This document shows, piece after piece, positions 8,977 through 16,383 of a stretch of DNA of 41,356 nt. The stretch comes from Candidatus Zixiibacteriota bacterium. GTDB taxonomy: Bacteria > Zixibacteria > MSB-5A5 > UM-FILTER-46-8. The translations under genes and the position numbers were made by a program. The DNA lies in the NCBI GenBank assembly GCA_026983835.1, contig JALSTH010000095.1, forward strand, positions 1 through 41,356, written 5' to 3'. Within the stretch, counting starts at the first letter, position 1. Each line of letters begins with the position of its first letter. The notes below the pieces were generated by a model. The model was not told the origin of the DNA. It saw only the letters and a program-made list of their open reading frames with translations, and did no database searches.

Positions 8977-9060
8977 CAGCCTCAGTTAATAATGTTTCGT
9001 TACTATGAGGCAGAAATAGCTGTTCTGCCTTTCTCAGCCTCAAACTAAATGACATTATTA
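8977..9060 (+). promoter_or_regulatory. Structured 5' leader of the RRM protein gene
   Basis: Three nested or competing pairings are visible. TAATAATGT (8987-8995) pairs with ACATTATTA (9052-9060) as an outer 9-base stem. AGGCAGAA (9008-9015) pairs with TTCTGCCT (9023-9030) around a 7-base loop. CAGCCTCA occurs twice (8977-8984 and 9035-9042), and TGAGGC (9006-9011) is complementary to part of both copies and also overlaps the inner hairpin. The pairings cannot all exist at once. This fits a regulatory leader, perhaps temperature-sensitive or bound by the RNA-binding protein itself. No known riboswitch class was recognised. Confidence 0.5.
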
Positions 9061-9098
9061 GGTCAAGGCGGAAATTGTAAATGCATTTGGAGGTATAA

Positions 9099-9365
9099 AT
9101 GCAAAATAGTAAGCTCTATGTGGGTAATTTGAAGTATTCGGTTACCAAAGAACAACTGACAGAACTCTTCTCAAATTATGGCGATGTCAAAGAGGTCAAT
9201 ATAATCGAGGGTAAAGGGTTTGGTTTTGTGGAGATGAACGAAGTCTCCGAAGCGGAGAAGGCTAAAGATGAATTGAACGGGTCCGTACTCGAAGGCAGAA
9301 CCTTGAGAGTGGATGAAGCCCGCCCCCGCAGAAATAAACCAAATAGAAACTTCGGGGGATATTAA
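9099..9365 (+). CDS. Small RRM-domain RNA-binding protein
   Basis: An 88-residue protein made of one RNA-recognition motif and a short basic tail. RNP2 is LYVGNL (6-11) and RNP1 is KGFGFVEM (39-46), with the two phenylalanines that stack on RNA bases. The tail RPRRNKPNRNFGGY is Arg/Asn/Gly-rich. The protein resembles the single-RRM proteins of cyanobacteria and many other bacteria, several of which respond to cold and bind AU-rich or structured RNA. The start ATG has TTTGGAGG at a good distance. The RNP1 segment has a shorter loop (IIEGKGFGF) than most family members. Leader structure at 8977-9060 suggests control after transcription. Confidence 0.9.
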   Translation: MQNSKLYVGNLKYSVTKEQLTELFSNYGDVKEVNIIEGKGFGFVEMNEVSEAEKAKDELNGSVLEGRTLRVDEARPRRNKPNRNFGGY

Positions 9366-9424
9366 GAAGAAAGGCGAATAATAATAAAATTTAAATACTT
9401 GAAGTCTCTTTAGACTCCTTTCGT

Positions 9425-9472
9425 AAAGATGCGCGTCATTATCCATTGCAGGTTTGGCGCGTTTTTATTTTT
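9425..9472 (+). terminator. Probable intrinsic terminator after the RRM gene
   Basis: AAAGATGCGC (9425-9434) can pair with GCGCGTTTTT (9457-9466), using two G-U pairs, around a 22-base loop, followed by ATTTTTA. The stem half carries the T-run, as in many weak bacterial terminators. It reaches the stop codon of the convergent gene. Confidence 0.4.
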
Positions 9473-11267
9473 ATTCGATATATCCAAGGGTTTTCAAGCG
9501 AAATGCCATTTTATCATCACAGGGCTTTCTCTTCGGGGGAACCATATCAATTTTTGAGAGCGAATCCATTAAGCCTTTCGGCTGAATCCCGAATCCCCGT
9601 AAAATCAGATCGTGGACATCAGTCAATTTCTTAGGTTTTTTGTACCTTATATCGAATTTGGGGCTGACTATCAACGCGCTTTGATTGGAGGCGAACGCTG
9701 AAATTTGAGGCACTATAAATAAGAAATCGCTTGCATCAATTGATTCGTCTCCATAAAAATAAATATCGCCCGGTTTTATATTCGAGCCGAGTTTGACCTT
9801 TATAATCTGATTTGCCGTATCTACCAACGAAACTTCCGTAAAGAGAGTGTCGCCGAGGGAATCAGCGAAAGATTTAAGATATTCCAAAATTCCGCTTACC
9901 CTTTCCATTTTTAGGGAATTAGGTATTAAACTAAAAAGGAGGGGTTTATTATTTACAGGTAGAGGATAAAGCGGATGAGTATGCTGAGAGCGCAGATTCA
10001 CATCCATAGATATCTGAAGTTTGGTATTGAACGCCTCGGCTAATTTATCGGGTTGTATCCTTATCCCGACGGGATGATCACGGTAAGCCATAGCCAATTT
10101 CGGATGATTTCCGTTTGATAGACTATCAGCCCACTCGGTAGCCGGCCTCAAGGAATATCCGGACACTAAAATCACTCTGCGCTTATCGGAGATGGATTTC
10201 AAAACTCTACCAACAAATCCATCCTCATATTCATAACACCTTTCGATTACCGAGCCGAACCGTTCCATCTCCGAAGGGGTGATATTAAATCCTTTGGCGG
10301 CATAATATCGCATAAAGCATCTCTGAGCGACCTCTAACGCTCCCGACCTGATGGCGATAAAATCCGGAAGCTGATAATTTGCAGCCAAAAAATCCAAAAC
10401 CGACAATATCGCCCTGTCTTTCCTTAACTCCCAAGCCAAAAGTCTCAAACATCTTTCCAAACGAATCGCCCCCGGATCAACACATTCGCCCACCAAATCA
10501 GCTAAATTCTGCTCACTTAAAGGGAAATTCAAAAATCTATTCAGAACCTCAATATCAGCCCTTTCCATCTCGTTTTTCGTGGAGAATAGGTTTCCGATTT
10601 TGTCATCGATCCCTTCTCCAGACGGAATTATACCCGCATCCATCAGGATATCTTTCAGTTGTGGAGGGTAGATAGAATTATTCGGACAGAGTAGTAAACG
10701 ATCGGAAATTATAATCGCTCCGCAACTATCCGGGGTATGGGTTAAAGGGATATTGATAAAAAGGGAGCTTACACCGTTATCAGCGAGTTCGTCCCAAAGG
10801 GGGGGGAATCTCATCTCCGTTCTCCCGGAAACAAGAAAGCGGTTTCGGGTATTATCGCACCAGTATGCCGCAGTTATGCCATTATCTCCAGCTGGAATAC
10901 CGGTAAGGATTTCGGAAGAAACCGTAGCATCATCAAAAATCCCGTTTTGGGGAGGTTGAATGGAGAATTTCTCCCCCTTTTTAATCAATTCTTTTATATG
11001 CGGCATCCTACCGGCAGACAGCATTCTATTAAAAATATCCGGATTTAGGGGTCCCATATCTATTAAACAAACAATCCCTTCGCCCTTTGAAGATATCCCT
11101 TCGGAAATATCCGGTTTATTATGACCGCTGTTTTTGGAACACCCCGACAGAAATAAAACTGAAAACAACAGCAAAACAAGGGGGGATAAGATAGCCGTAT
11201 AGCTGTCCCATCGGTGTATATTTGACGGCAATAATAATCCCAAGCGTTTTATAGTTGAAATAATCAT
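9471..11267 (-). CDS. Lipoprotein of the alkaline-phosphatase/type I phosphodiesterase superfamily, probably catalytically dead
   Basis: A 598-residue protein with an unusually long N-region, a hydrophobic stretch (LSPLVLLLFSVLF) and a good lipobox (LSGC, Cys at about 43), so probably a lipoprotein. The fold is recognisable: IVCLIDMGPL then GRMPHIKELIKKG, ILTGIPAGDNGI, and ERFGSVIERCYEYEDGFVGR, all lining up with type I phosphodiesterase/nucleotide-pyrophosphatase domains. But where the family has YxDxxDHxxH-type and SDHG metal ligands, this protein has IRSGALEVAQRCF and VSGYSLRP. The second metal site therefore looks lost. The C-terminus ends RLKTLGYIE, nearly the same as the AlkP-family protein at 26870-28792. 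No good ribosome binding site precedes the ATG. Loss of activity is inference from motifs remembered, not from an alignment. Confidence 0.75.
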   Translation of the reverse strand: MIISTIKRLGLLLPSNIHRWDSYTAILSPLVLLLFSVLFLSGCSKNSGHNKPDISEGISSKGEGIVCLIDMGPLNPDIFNRMLSAGRMPHIKELIKKGEKFSIQPPQNGIFDDATVSSEILTGIPAGDNGITAAYWCDNTRNRFLVSGRTEMRFPPLWDELADNGVSSLFINIPLTHTPDSCGAIIISDRLLLCPNNSIYPPQLKDILMDAGIIPSGEGIDDKIGNLFSTKNEMERADIEVLNRFLNFPLSEQNLADLVGECVDPGAIRLERCLRLLAWELRKDRAILSVLDFLAANYQLPDFIAIRSGALEVAQRCFMRYYAAKGFNITPSEMERFGSVIERCYEYEDGFVGRVLKSISDKRRVILVSGYSLRPATEWADSLSNGNHPKLAMAYRDHPVGIRIQPDKLAEAFNTKLQISMDVNLRSQHTHPLYPLPVNNKPLLFSLIPNSLKMERVSGILEYLKSFADSLGDTLFTEVSLVDTANQIIKVKLGSNIKPGDIYFYGDESIDASDFLFIVPQISAFASNQSALIVSPKFDIRYKKPKKLTDVHDLILRGFGIQPKGLMDSLSKIDMVPPKRKPCDDKMAFRLKTLGYIE

Positions 11268-11333
11268 TGAATTATTTAACTTAAAATTATCCCAAAGGGC
11301 AAGTCAAAAGACGAATATTTCGCTAAAAAAGGC

Positions 11334-11362
11334 TTGACGAAAAAACATTATTTCATTAAGAT
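11334..11362 (+). promoter_or_regulatory. Putative promoter of the DUF3098-like gene
   Basis: TTGACG (11334-11339), 17-base spacer, TAAGAT (11357-11362). The predicted start near 11369 leaves a leader of about 27 bases that includes GAGGA before the ATG at 11396. This supports the shorter start of the next gene. Confidence 0.5.
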
Positions 11363-11395
11363 ACATAATTGGAATTTAATTTTGAGGATATCGAT

Positions 11396-11638
11396 ATGAT
11401 GATGGCAAAAGCTTCAACGAAGAAATCGGACGATACATTAGGCTTTACCTCGGCGAATTACTGGTTGTTCGCAATTGGAATCATAATTATTATCATCGGT
11501 TTTATCACTCTGAAAATGGGTTCGATAACACTTGCCCCTATTTTGTTGGTTTTCGGCTACTGCGTGATGATACCGATCGCCATAATGTATCGAGCCGAAA
11601 AAGATGGGGACAACTCCAAAGGCAAAACCTCCGATTAA
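11396..11638 (+). CDS. Small two-helix membrane protein, DUF3098-like
   Basis: An 80-residue inner-membrane protein. After a short charged N-terminus come two transmembrane helices (NYWLFAIGIIIIIIGFITL and ITLAPILLVFGYCVMIPIAI), then a charged tail (YRAEKDGDNSKGKTSD). The NYW...GFITL...TLAPILLVFGY pattern resembles DUF3098, a family of small proteins in Bacteroidetes and relatives whose function is unknown. The frame could extend to a TTG at 11369, but that lies at the predicted transcription start, while the ATG at 11396 has GAGGA seven bases before it. It is 58 bases upstream of the glycosyltransferase gene and may be co-transcribed. Confidence 0.75.
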   Translation: MMMAKASTKKSDDTLGFTSANYWLFAIGIIIIIIGFITLKMGSITLAPILLVFGYCVMIPIAIMYRAEKDGDNSKGKTSD

Positions 11639-11696
11639 CGGCGGGCGAGGGATTATTTTCCACATCCATTATAAGATTATCACCTAAACGGCAAAG

Positions 11697-12839
11697 ATGA
11701 TGAGGGTTTTATTTGTAGTTTCGAGCCTTCTTGTGGGGGGAGCAGAGACCCAGAACCTTCAAAGGTTTTTGAGATTGCGTAACTACAACTTCGATTTCGT
11801 CGTCACCGCTACACAGGATGCCGGTCCCTTCGCTCAGGAATATATCAACGCCGGATTCAAGGTCTATTCGAACCTGTTGAGAAATCGCTTCGATCTGCTC
11901 GGCGCATATAGGATAAGAAATCTAATCAAAAGGGAAAAAATCGATTTGGTTTATACCAGCGGTTTTGGGGATTCGCTCTTTTATGGAAGATTAGGAGGAA
12001 AACTTGCAGGGGTCAAGGGAGTTGTCAGTACTTTGTTTATGCTCGGTAGATTGGACCGCCCCGGGGCAAAGGTAGAATACTTCAATAACAAAACCCATTC
12101 TTTAACCACCGTCTATCAAACTTGCTCCGTTACTCTGATGGATTACTTAATCAATAAGATGGGATATCCCAAAGATAAAATAGTAGTTATATATGATGGT
12201 ATCGATATATCCAAATTCTCCCCCGAACCGCCACCCGCCGATTTATATGAGGAGCTTGGAATCTCAAAAGACAATCCGATTGTCGGGATGGTGGGGAGTT
12301 TATATCCGTATAAACGCCCCGACCTTTTTGTCGAGATGGCTCGTATCGTGCATAAACAAAACCCGCAAGTCTCCTTTTTAATCGCCGGTGATGGAAAAGA
12401 AAGAGCAAAGGTCGAATCCCTTATTGAGCGTTATAATCTCCGGAATACGGTTTTTATGCTAGGTTATCGCAAAGATATTCCGAAATTATTAAGGCTATAT
12501 GATATTTTGGTGCTACCTTCCGATACCGAGGCATTCCCTAACATTTTAATGGAAGCCGGCGCTACCGGAAAGTCGGTTGTTTCCACAAAAGTGGGGGGGG
12601 CGGGGGAAATCGTCGATGATGGAGTTAACGGTTATCTGGTTCCCCCCAACGATGCCGAAAAACTCGCTGAAAAAGTCCTTCACCTCTTATCCGACAAAAA
12701 GCTCCGAATGAGGATGGGAAAAATCGCCCGTCAAAAAGTGGTTGAGAATTTCTCCATTGAAAAAATCTCGAATCAATTGGGCGAACTTTTCGAAAAGGTT
12801 TATGGAAGGGAAAAAATTACGCCCGGGCTATTTAAATAA
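11697..12839 (+). CDS. Glycosyltransferase family 4 (GT-B, WaaG/PimA-like)
   Basis: A 380-residue retaining glycosyltransferase, probably adding sugar to a lipid-linked or surface glycan on the inner face of the membrane. The N-terminal Rossmann half opens with RVLFVVSSLLVGGAETQNLQ, the typical GGAE acceptor loop. The C-terminal half (PIVGMVGSLYPYKRPDLFVE) holds the nucleotide-sugar site and the E(x7)E motif in TEAFPNILMEAGATGKSVV. Length is standard. The start has a weak ribosome binding site; a second ATG follows directly. It is not inside a polysaccharide cluster, so the glycan cannot be named. Its stop codon lies only 3 bases from the 3' end of the convergent tRNA gene. Confidence 0.9.
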   Translation: MMRVLFVVSSLLVGGAETQNLQRFLRLRNYNFDFVVTATQDAGPFAQEYINAGFKVYSNLLRNRFDLLGAYRIRNLIKREKIDLVYTSGFGDSLFYGRLGGKLAGVKGVVSTLFMLGRLDRPGAKVEYFNNKTHSLTTVYQTCSVTLMDYLINKMGYPKDKIVVIYDGIDISKFSPEPPPADLYEELGISKDNPIVGMVGSLYPYKRPDLFVEMARIVHKQNPQVSFLIAGDGKERAKVESLIERYNLRNTVFMLGYRKDIPKLLRLYDILVLPSDTEAFPNILMEAGATGKSVVSTKVGGAGEIVDDGVNGYLVPPNDAEKLAEKVLHLLSDKKLRMRMGKIARQKVVENFSIEKISNQLGELFEKVYGREKITPGLFK

Positions 12840-12842
12840 ATA

Positions 12843-12915
<73 letters not shown>

Positions 12916-12986
12916 TTAGTAGTTTATCTATATTGAAGCTTTTATCATTACAGCCATCAGCTTAAAAGGGCTTGTGGCAAAAAAAC

Positions 12987-13015
12987 AGATTAAAAATTAT
13001 TCCCCTTCAAGTCAA
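12987..13015 (-). promoter_or_regulatory. Possible promoter upstream of tRNA-Phe
   Basis: On the minus strand, TTGACT (13010-13015) lies 17 bases from TAATCT (12987-12992), between the mlaF stop and the tRNA. The -10 box is weak and transcription would start about 65 bases before the mature tRNA. Confidence 0.3.
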
Positions 13016-13059
13016 GCCTTTTATAATCATCGGATAAAATAATTTGGTAATTTAAGAAT

Positions 13060-13806
13060 CTACAATACCTTAATGGGACCTTCCGCTTTACCCTGAATAA
13101 ACTGCTGAACAACGGGGTTATCGGTGGCTTTCACTTCTTCTGGGGTGCCGACGAAAATTATCCTGCCCTCATAAAGCATCGCTATCCTGTCGGAGATTTT
13201 ATAAGCGGAAACCATATCGTGAGTAACACAAATCGAGGTGATATTAAGCTCTTTCCTCATCCGAATAATTAAATCATTGATAGCATCCGCCATAATCGGA
13301 TCCAATCCCGTAGTCGGCTCATCATAAAGGATAAATTCCGGGTCCATACTGATAGCCCGCGCCAATCCTACACGCTTCCGCATACCGCCGGAAAGCTCCT
13401 CCGGTTTAAGGTGTTCCACATTTACCAATCCAACCAACCGCAGTTTTTCGGTAGCTATTTTTTGGATTTGGGGTTCAGGTATATTTGTATGTTCGCGGAG
13501 AGCAAGGCCTACATTCTCATCCACGGTCATTGAATCGAATAAAGCGGCTCCCTGAAATAACATCCCGAACCTTTGACGATAAGCGGTTAGCTCCTTTCTG
13601 TTGAATTCAAAGATGTTTTTCCCTTCGATAAGTATTTTTCCGGAATCGGGTTCCATCAGCCTTATAATATGTTTCAGCATCACTGATTTTCCTACGCCGG
13701 AGCGCCCGATAATGGTCAGGGTTTCCCCTTTATTTATTGTTAAGGAAGCGCCGTTTAGAACCCGTTTGTCCCCGAAGGATTTATACAATTCGATCAATTC
13801 CAACAT
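13060..13806 (-). CDS. mlaF: ABC transporter ATPase, MlaF type (lipid trafficking)
   Basis: A 248-residue ATP-binding subunit. It has Walker A (GRSGVGKS, residues about 35-42), a Q-loop (FGMLFQGAALFDSMTVDENV), the signature LSGGMRKRVGLARA, Walker B (FILYDEPTTGLDP) and the switch histidine (VTHD). The signature GGMRKRV and the FQGAALFDS segment are characteristic of MlaF/Ttg2A, which moves phospholipids or related hydrophobic molecules between the membranes. The MlaE permease and MlaD substrate-binding genes normally adjacent are absent: the upstream neighbour is a divergent lipoprotein gene, and downstream is tRNA-Phe. No Shine-Dalgarno precedes the ATG, while a TATAAT lies seven to twelve bases before it, so the message may be leaderless. 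Confidence 0.88.
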   Translation of the reverse strand: MLELIELYKSFGDKRVLNGASLTINKGETLTIIGRSGVGKSVMLKHIIRLMEPDSGKILIEGKNIFEFNRKELTAYRQRFGMLFQGAALFDSMTVDENVGLALREHTNIPEPQIQKIATEKLRLVGLVNVEHLKPEELSGGMRKRVGLARAISMDPEFILYDEPTTGLDPIMADAINDLIIRMRKELNITSICVTHDMVSAYKISDRIAMLYEGRIIFVGTPEEVKATDNPVVQQFIQGKAEGPIKVL

Positions 13807-13943
13807 ATTACAATTATATACTTAAAAAAATATTAAAATGCTTTTTCATACTTATATAATTTAAGCTTATTTAATACCAAAAGCAAAAATAATGATAATA
13901 TGAATTCTTTGCTAATTATTTTACAGGATAGAGATATCTATTG

Positions 13944-13967
13944 GCGGATATCAATTTTTGTATCCGC
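13944..13967. promoter_or_regulatory. Inverted repeat, possible upstream activator site
   Basis: GCGGATA (13944-13950) and TATCCGC (13961-13967) form a perfect 7-base inverted repeat with a 10-base spacer. The centre lies roughly 155 bases before the transcription start expected from the sigma-54-like promoter, a usual distance for an NtrC-type enhancer. It could instead be a simple hairpin. Confidence 0.4.
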
Positions 13968-14086
13968 TCAATTATTGTGCGTATCAAAATCCAATGCATA
14001 ATAATTGTGCATCTTTTTCTTTTGGGAGTGGATATTGATTATACTATTTTATTGAGATATAATCAGATAGGAGCTTATTTTGTTTT

Positions 14087-14102
14087 TGGCACGATATTTG
14101 AT
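14087..14102 (+). promoter_or_regulatory. Sigma-54-like promoter of the exported three-gene cluster
   Basis: TGGCACG (14087-14093), four bases, then TTGAT (14098-14102). The consensus is TGGCACG-N4-TTGCW; every base fits except the C of the -12 GC pair, which is A here. It lies 40 bases upstream of the lipoprotein start and its strong AAGGAGG-like site. The missing -12 C is a real weakness. Confidence 0.45.
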
Positions 14103-14141
14103 AGGTAAAGGGTAGCAGGTTTAAAAATAAGGAGGAATTCT

Positions 14142-14960
14142 ATGAAAAGATTAATTGGTTTACTGGTAGTTTTATTTTTATTCGCCTCGACGGTAATGCT
14201 ATTTTCCGGTTGCGATAAGAAATGCACCGATACGGTGGAAGTCTCGCCTCCGGGAGTTCCCTCAGGGGTATATTCCATTACCGGCGATAGGATGGTCACT
14301 ATTGTCTGGGCTCCGGTTAACGAAGTGAATTTAGACCATTATAATGTTTGGCAGGCGGATAATGCGGTTGGTCCTTATACCGAAATCGGAGAGACGACCG
14401 ACAATCAATTTGTGGCAACCGAATTGACAAACGGTGATACTTATTACTTCGCTGTATCTTCGGTTGATATTTACGGAAATGAAAGCGATTTATCTTACGA
14501 GACCATTTTTGATACGCCCCGCCCCGATGGTTCGGCGACGCTGAAGGATTATAATTATTATCCGGAGTCGTCCGGTTTCTCTTTCGCCAATGAACAGGTT
14601 GTGCCTTACGATGACGCCTCCGCGGATGTGTATGTTGATTACGACGAGAACTCGGATGCCTTTTTCCTCAATGTTGGCAGGGATTTGACCGACCTGCAGG
14701 ATTTCGGTTATACCGATAACTTGAACGATATCGATTATGCTCCCTTAAACGGATGGTCGGATTTGGGGTATGCGGAACTCATTTTAGGGCATAGTTATAT
14801 CGTTTGGACCGCCGATAATCATTATGGGGTATTGAGAGTTACAAGTATGAGTAAAAGTACCTATCAAGTTGGTTTCGATTGGGCATATCAGACCGATTTG
14901 GGAAACCGCGAACTTAAAGTAGGCACAGGTGAAAAGGTTAAAAAAATCGTTTCAAAATAA
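14142..14960 (+). CDS. Lipoprotein with a fibronectin type III domain
   Basis: A 272-residue exported protein. The signal peptide ends in a good lipobox (LFSGC, Cys at 24), so it is probably anchored in the outer or inner membrane. Residues about 35-125 form a fibronectin type III domain: PPGVPSGVYSITGDRMVTIV, then VNLDHYNVW and DTYYFAVSSVDIYGNES match the family pattern closely. The rest (about 126-272) is acidic, rich in Asp, Tyr and Ser, and unrecognised; it ends in a small beta-rich part and a Lys-rich tail. A strong GGAGG ribosome binding site precedes the ATG. The next gene starts 31 bases after the stop. The role is unknown; adhesion or scaffolding on the cell surface is a guess from the domain. 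Confidence 0.85.
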   Translation: MKRLIGLLVVLFLFASTVMLFSGCDKKCTDTVEVSPPGVPSGVYSITGDRMVTIVWAPVNEVNLDHYNVWQADNAVGPYTEIGETTDNQFVATELTNGDTYYFAVSSVDIYGNESDLSYETIFDTPRPDGSATLKDYNYYPESSGFSFANEQVVPYDDASADVYVDYDENSDAFFLNVGRDLTDLQDFGYTDNLNDIDYAPLNGWSDLGYAELILGHSYIVWTADNHYGVLRVTSMSKSTYQVGFDWAYQTDLGNRELKVGTGEKVKKIVSK

Positions 14961-14991
14961 CGATTGCGGAATAAAAGAGAAAGTGGAAAAG

Positions 14992-16383
14992 ATGCGTAAA
15001 TACAATAAAATAATAATGGCGGCTTTGCTGCTGATTCCAATATTATGGACAGCCGCATTCGCCCAGCAACCGAGCGGGTTGCAGTATAAACCGAACCTGA
15101 AAATTCAGGTTTGGACGAATAAGGGGGACGGAAACACATTTTACCGGGGCGAAGATTTGGTAGTCTATTTTCGGGCGAATATGGATTGCTATGCCCTTGT
15201 CTATGAAATAGATAGCAACGGGAATATTAATGTTCTATTTCCGGAAAATCCGCATGGCGATAATTTTATCACTGCGGACAGGACATATAGAATCCCTCCG
15301 CTCAATGCGGATTATCGTATGGAAGTCGGCGGTGCGGCCGGGGATGAATATGTTTATGCGGTTGCATCTCCAACCCGCTTCGATGCTCCGGAATGGATGC
15401 TTTATTGGGGGCGCGAATATAACTACATAGATGACGATTGGATTACGGATGCGTCATCGGGCAGAAATAATACGCTTAATGATATTATCAATCGCTTGTC
15501 TGCGGAGAATGGCGGATATTATGTCAGCGATTTTGCATCGTTTAATATCGAGCCCAGATATCGGAATTATTTTTACCATCCCGCATCCTATTACCATTAC
15601 CGCTACGGTTCCCTTTGGATCGGCACCGATTATCCGGGATGTGAGGTTTATATCGATGGGGTATTTTATGGTGTCGGCCCACTTTACATTCCAAGTATCT
15701 TGATGGGGGGACATGCGATAATATTGTATTATAACGGATTCCCCTGCTGGCAGGATTATGTTTGGATCGATTACGGGAGGTATTATCGGATAAGCGCATC
15801 GATAGAATATCGCTATATTCGATATACCGGGATTAAGGTGCGCTATAAGTATTGGGCGAATTGGGACTTCGGCGGAAAGAAATATCGGAGACCGGAACGA
15901 TATAAGCGATTCGGGGGATATACTTATAAGCATCCGGAAACTGTTTGGGTCGCAGCCAAATCCAAAACTACCCATTACTACAAGAGATATTATAAAAATG
16001 GGGAAGGTGCAAAATACCGAAGCCCGATTGTGAAAAAGTATAAGGGTTCATCAAAATACAGGAACGCTTCCTATAAATATAAGACTCAGGAAACCAAGGG
16101 AAAGATAATATATAAAGATGAGCGTAAAGGAAATTATAAATCCAAGGGGATAAGTAAATCGGGATACGAGGAAAAAGGTTACGATTTGGGCAAGAATAAG
16201 GGCAAAGAAGTTTATAAGAAAGAGAAAACAAGCTCCCAAAAGAAAGTCTATGAAAAATCCAAATCCGAAAAAAGCACTAAGGCTAAGCAATCATCCGTAA
16301 AATCAAAAAGCTCTATCTCAAATTCAAAATATAAGAGTTCGAGCAAAAGTTCAAAAAACAAAACAGGACGGAATAAGAAATGA
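14992..16383 (+). CDS. Secreted DUF4384-PEGA protein with a long Lys/Tyr/Ser-rich tail
   Basis: A 463-residue protein with a signal peptide (1-24, cut after AFA). Residues about 36-130 match DUF4384 (IQVWTNKGDGNTFYRGEDLV, DCYALVYEIDSNGNINVLFP), a beta-sandwich domain often joined to surface or kinase-like proteins. Residues about 206-272 match a PEGA domain (EVYIDGVFYGVGPLYIPSIL). From about 296 to the end runs a low-complexity tail very rich in Lys, Tyr and Ser, first KYRRPERYKRF-like, then SKSEKSTKAKQ-like, with almost no acidic balance. The frame is open back to 14929, but the ATG at 14992 has GTGGAAAAG before it and makes a clean signal peptide. Its stop overlaps the next ATG (ATGA), so the two are coupled. 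Confidence 0.85.
   Translation: MRKYNKIIMAALLLIPILWTAAFAQQPSGLQYKPNLKIQVWTNKGDGNTFYRGEDLVVYFRANMDCYALVYEIDSNGNINVLFPENPHGDNFITADRTYRIPPLNADYRMEVGGAAGDEYVYAVASPTRFDAPEWMLYWGREYNYIDDDWITDASSGRNNTLNDIINRLSAENGGYYVSDFASFNIEPRYRNYFYHPASYYHYRYGSLWIGTDYPGCEVYIDGVFYGVGPLYIPSILMGGHAIILYYNGFPCWQDYVWIDYGRYYRISASIEYRYIRYTGIKVRYKYWANWDFGGKKYRRPERYKRFGGYTYKHPETVWVAAKSKTTHYYKRYYKNGEGAKYRSPIVKKYKGSSKYRNASYKYKTQETKGKIIYKDERKGNYKSKGISKSGYEEKGYDLGKNKGKEVYKKEKTSSQKKVYEKSKSEKSTKAKQSSVKSKSSISNSKYKSSSKSSKNKTGRNKK

Larger units (their letters stand above)
8738..9098. other. Divergent intergenic region between the efflux operon and the RNA-binding protein gene
   Basis: This 361-base gap contains no gene that I can support. 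It holds the efflux promoter and palindrome (8791-8838), an AT-rich middle without recognisable content (about 8840-8925), a promoter for the RRM gene (8931-8959) and that gene's structured leader (8977-9060). Confidence 0.7.
13807..14141. other. Divergent regulatory region between mlaF and the exported cluster
   Basis: No gene was seen in these 335 bases. The left part is AT-rich and holds a TATAAT for mlaF next to its start codon. The right part has an inverted repeat (13944-13967), two copies of an AATTGTGC/ATTATTGTGC-type word about 31 bases apart (13970-13980, 14001-14010) and a sigma-54-like promoter (14087-14102). Confidence 0.6.
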
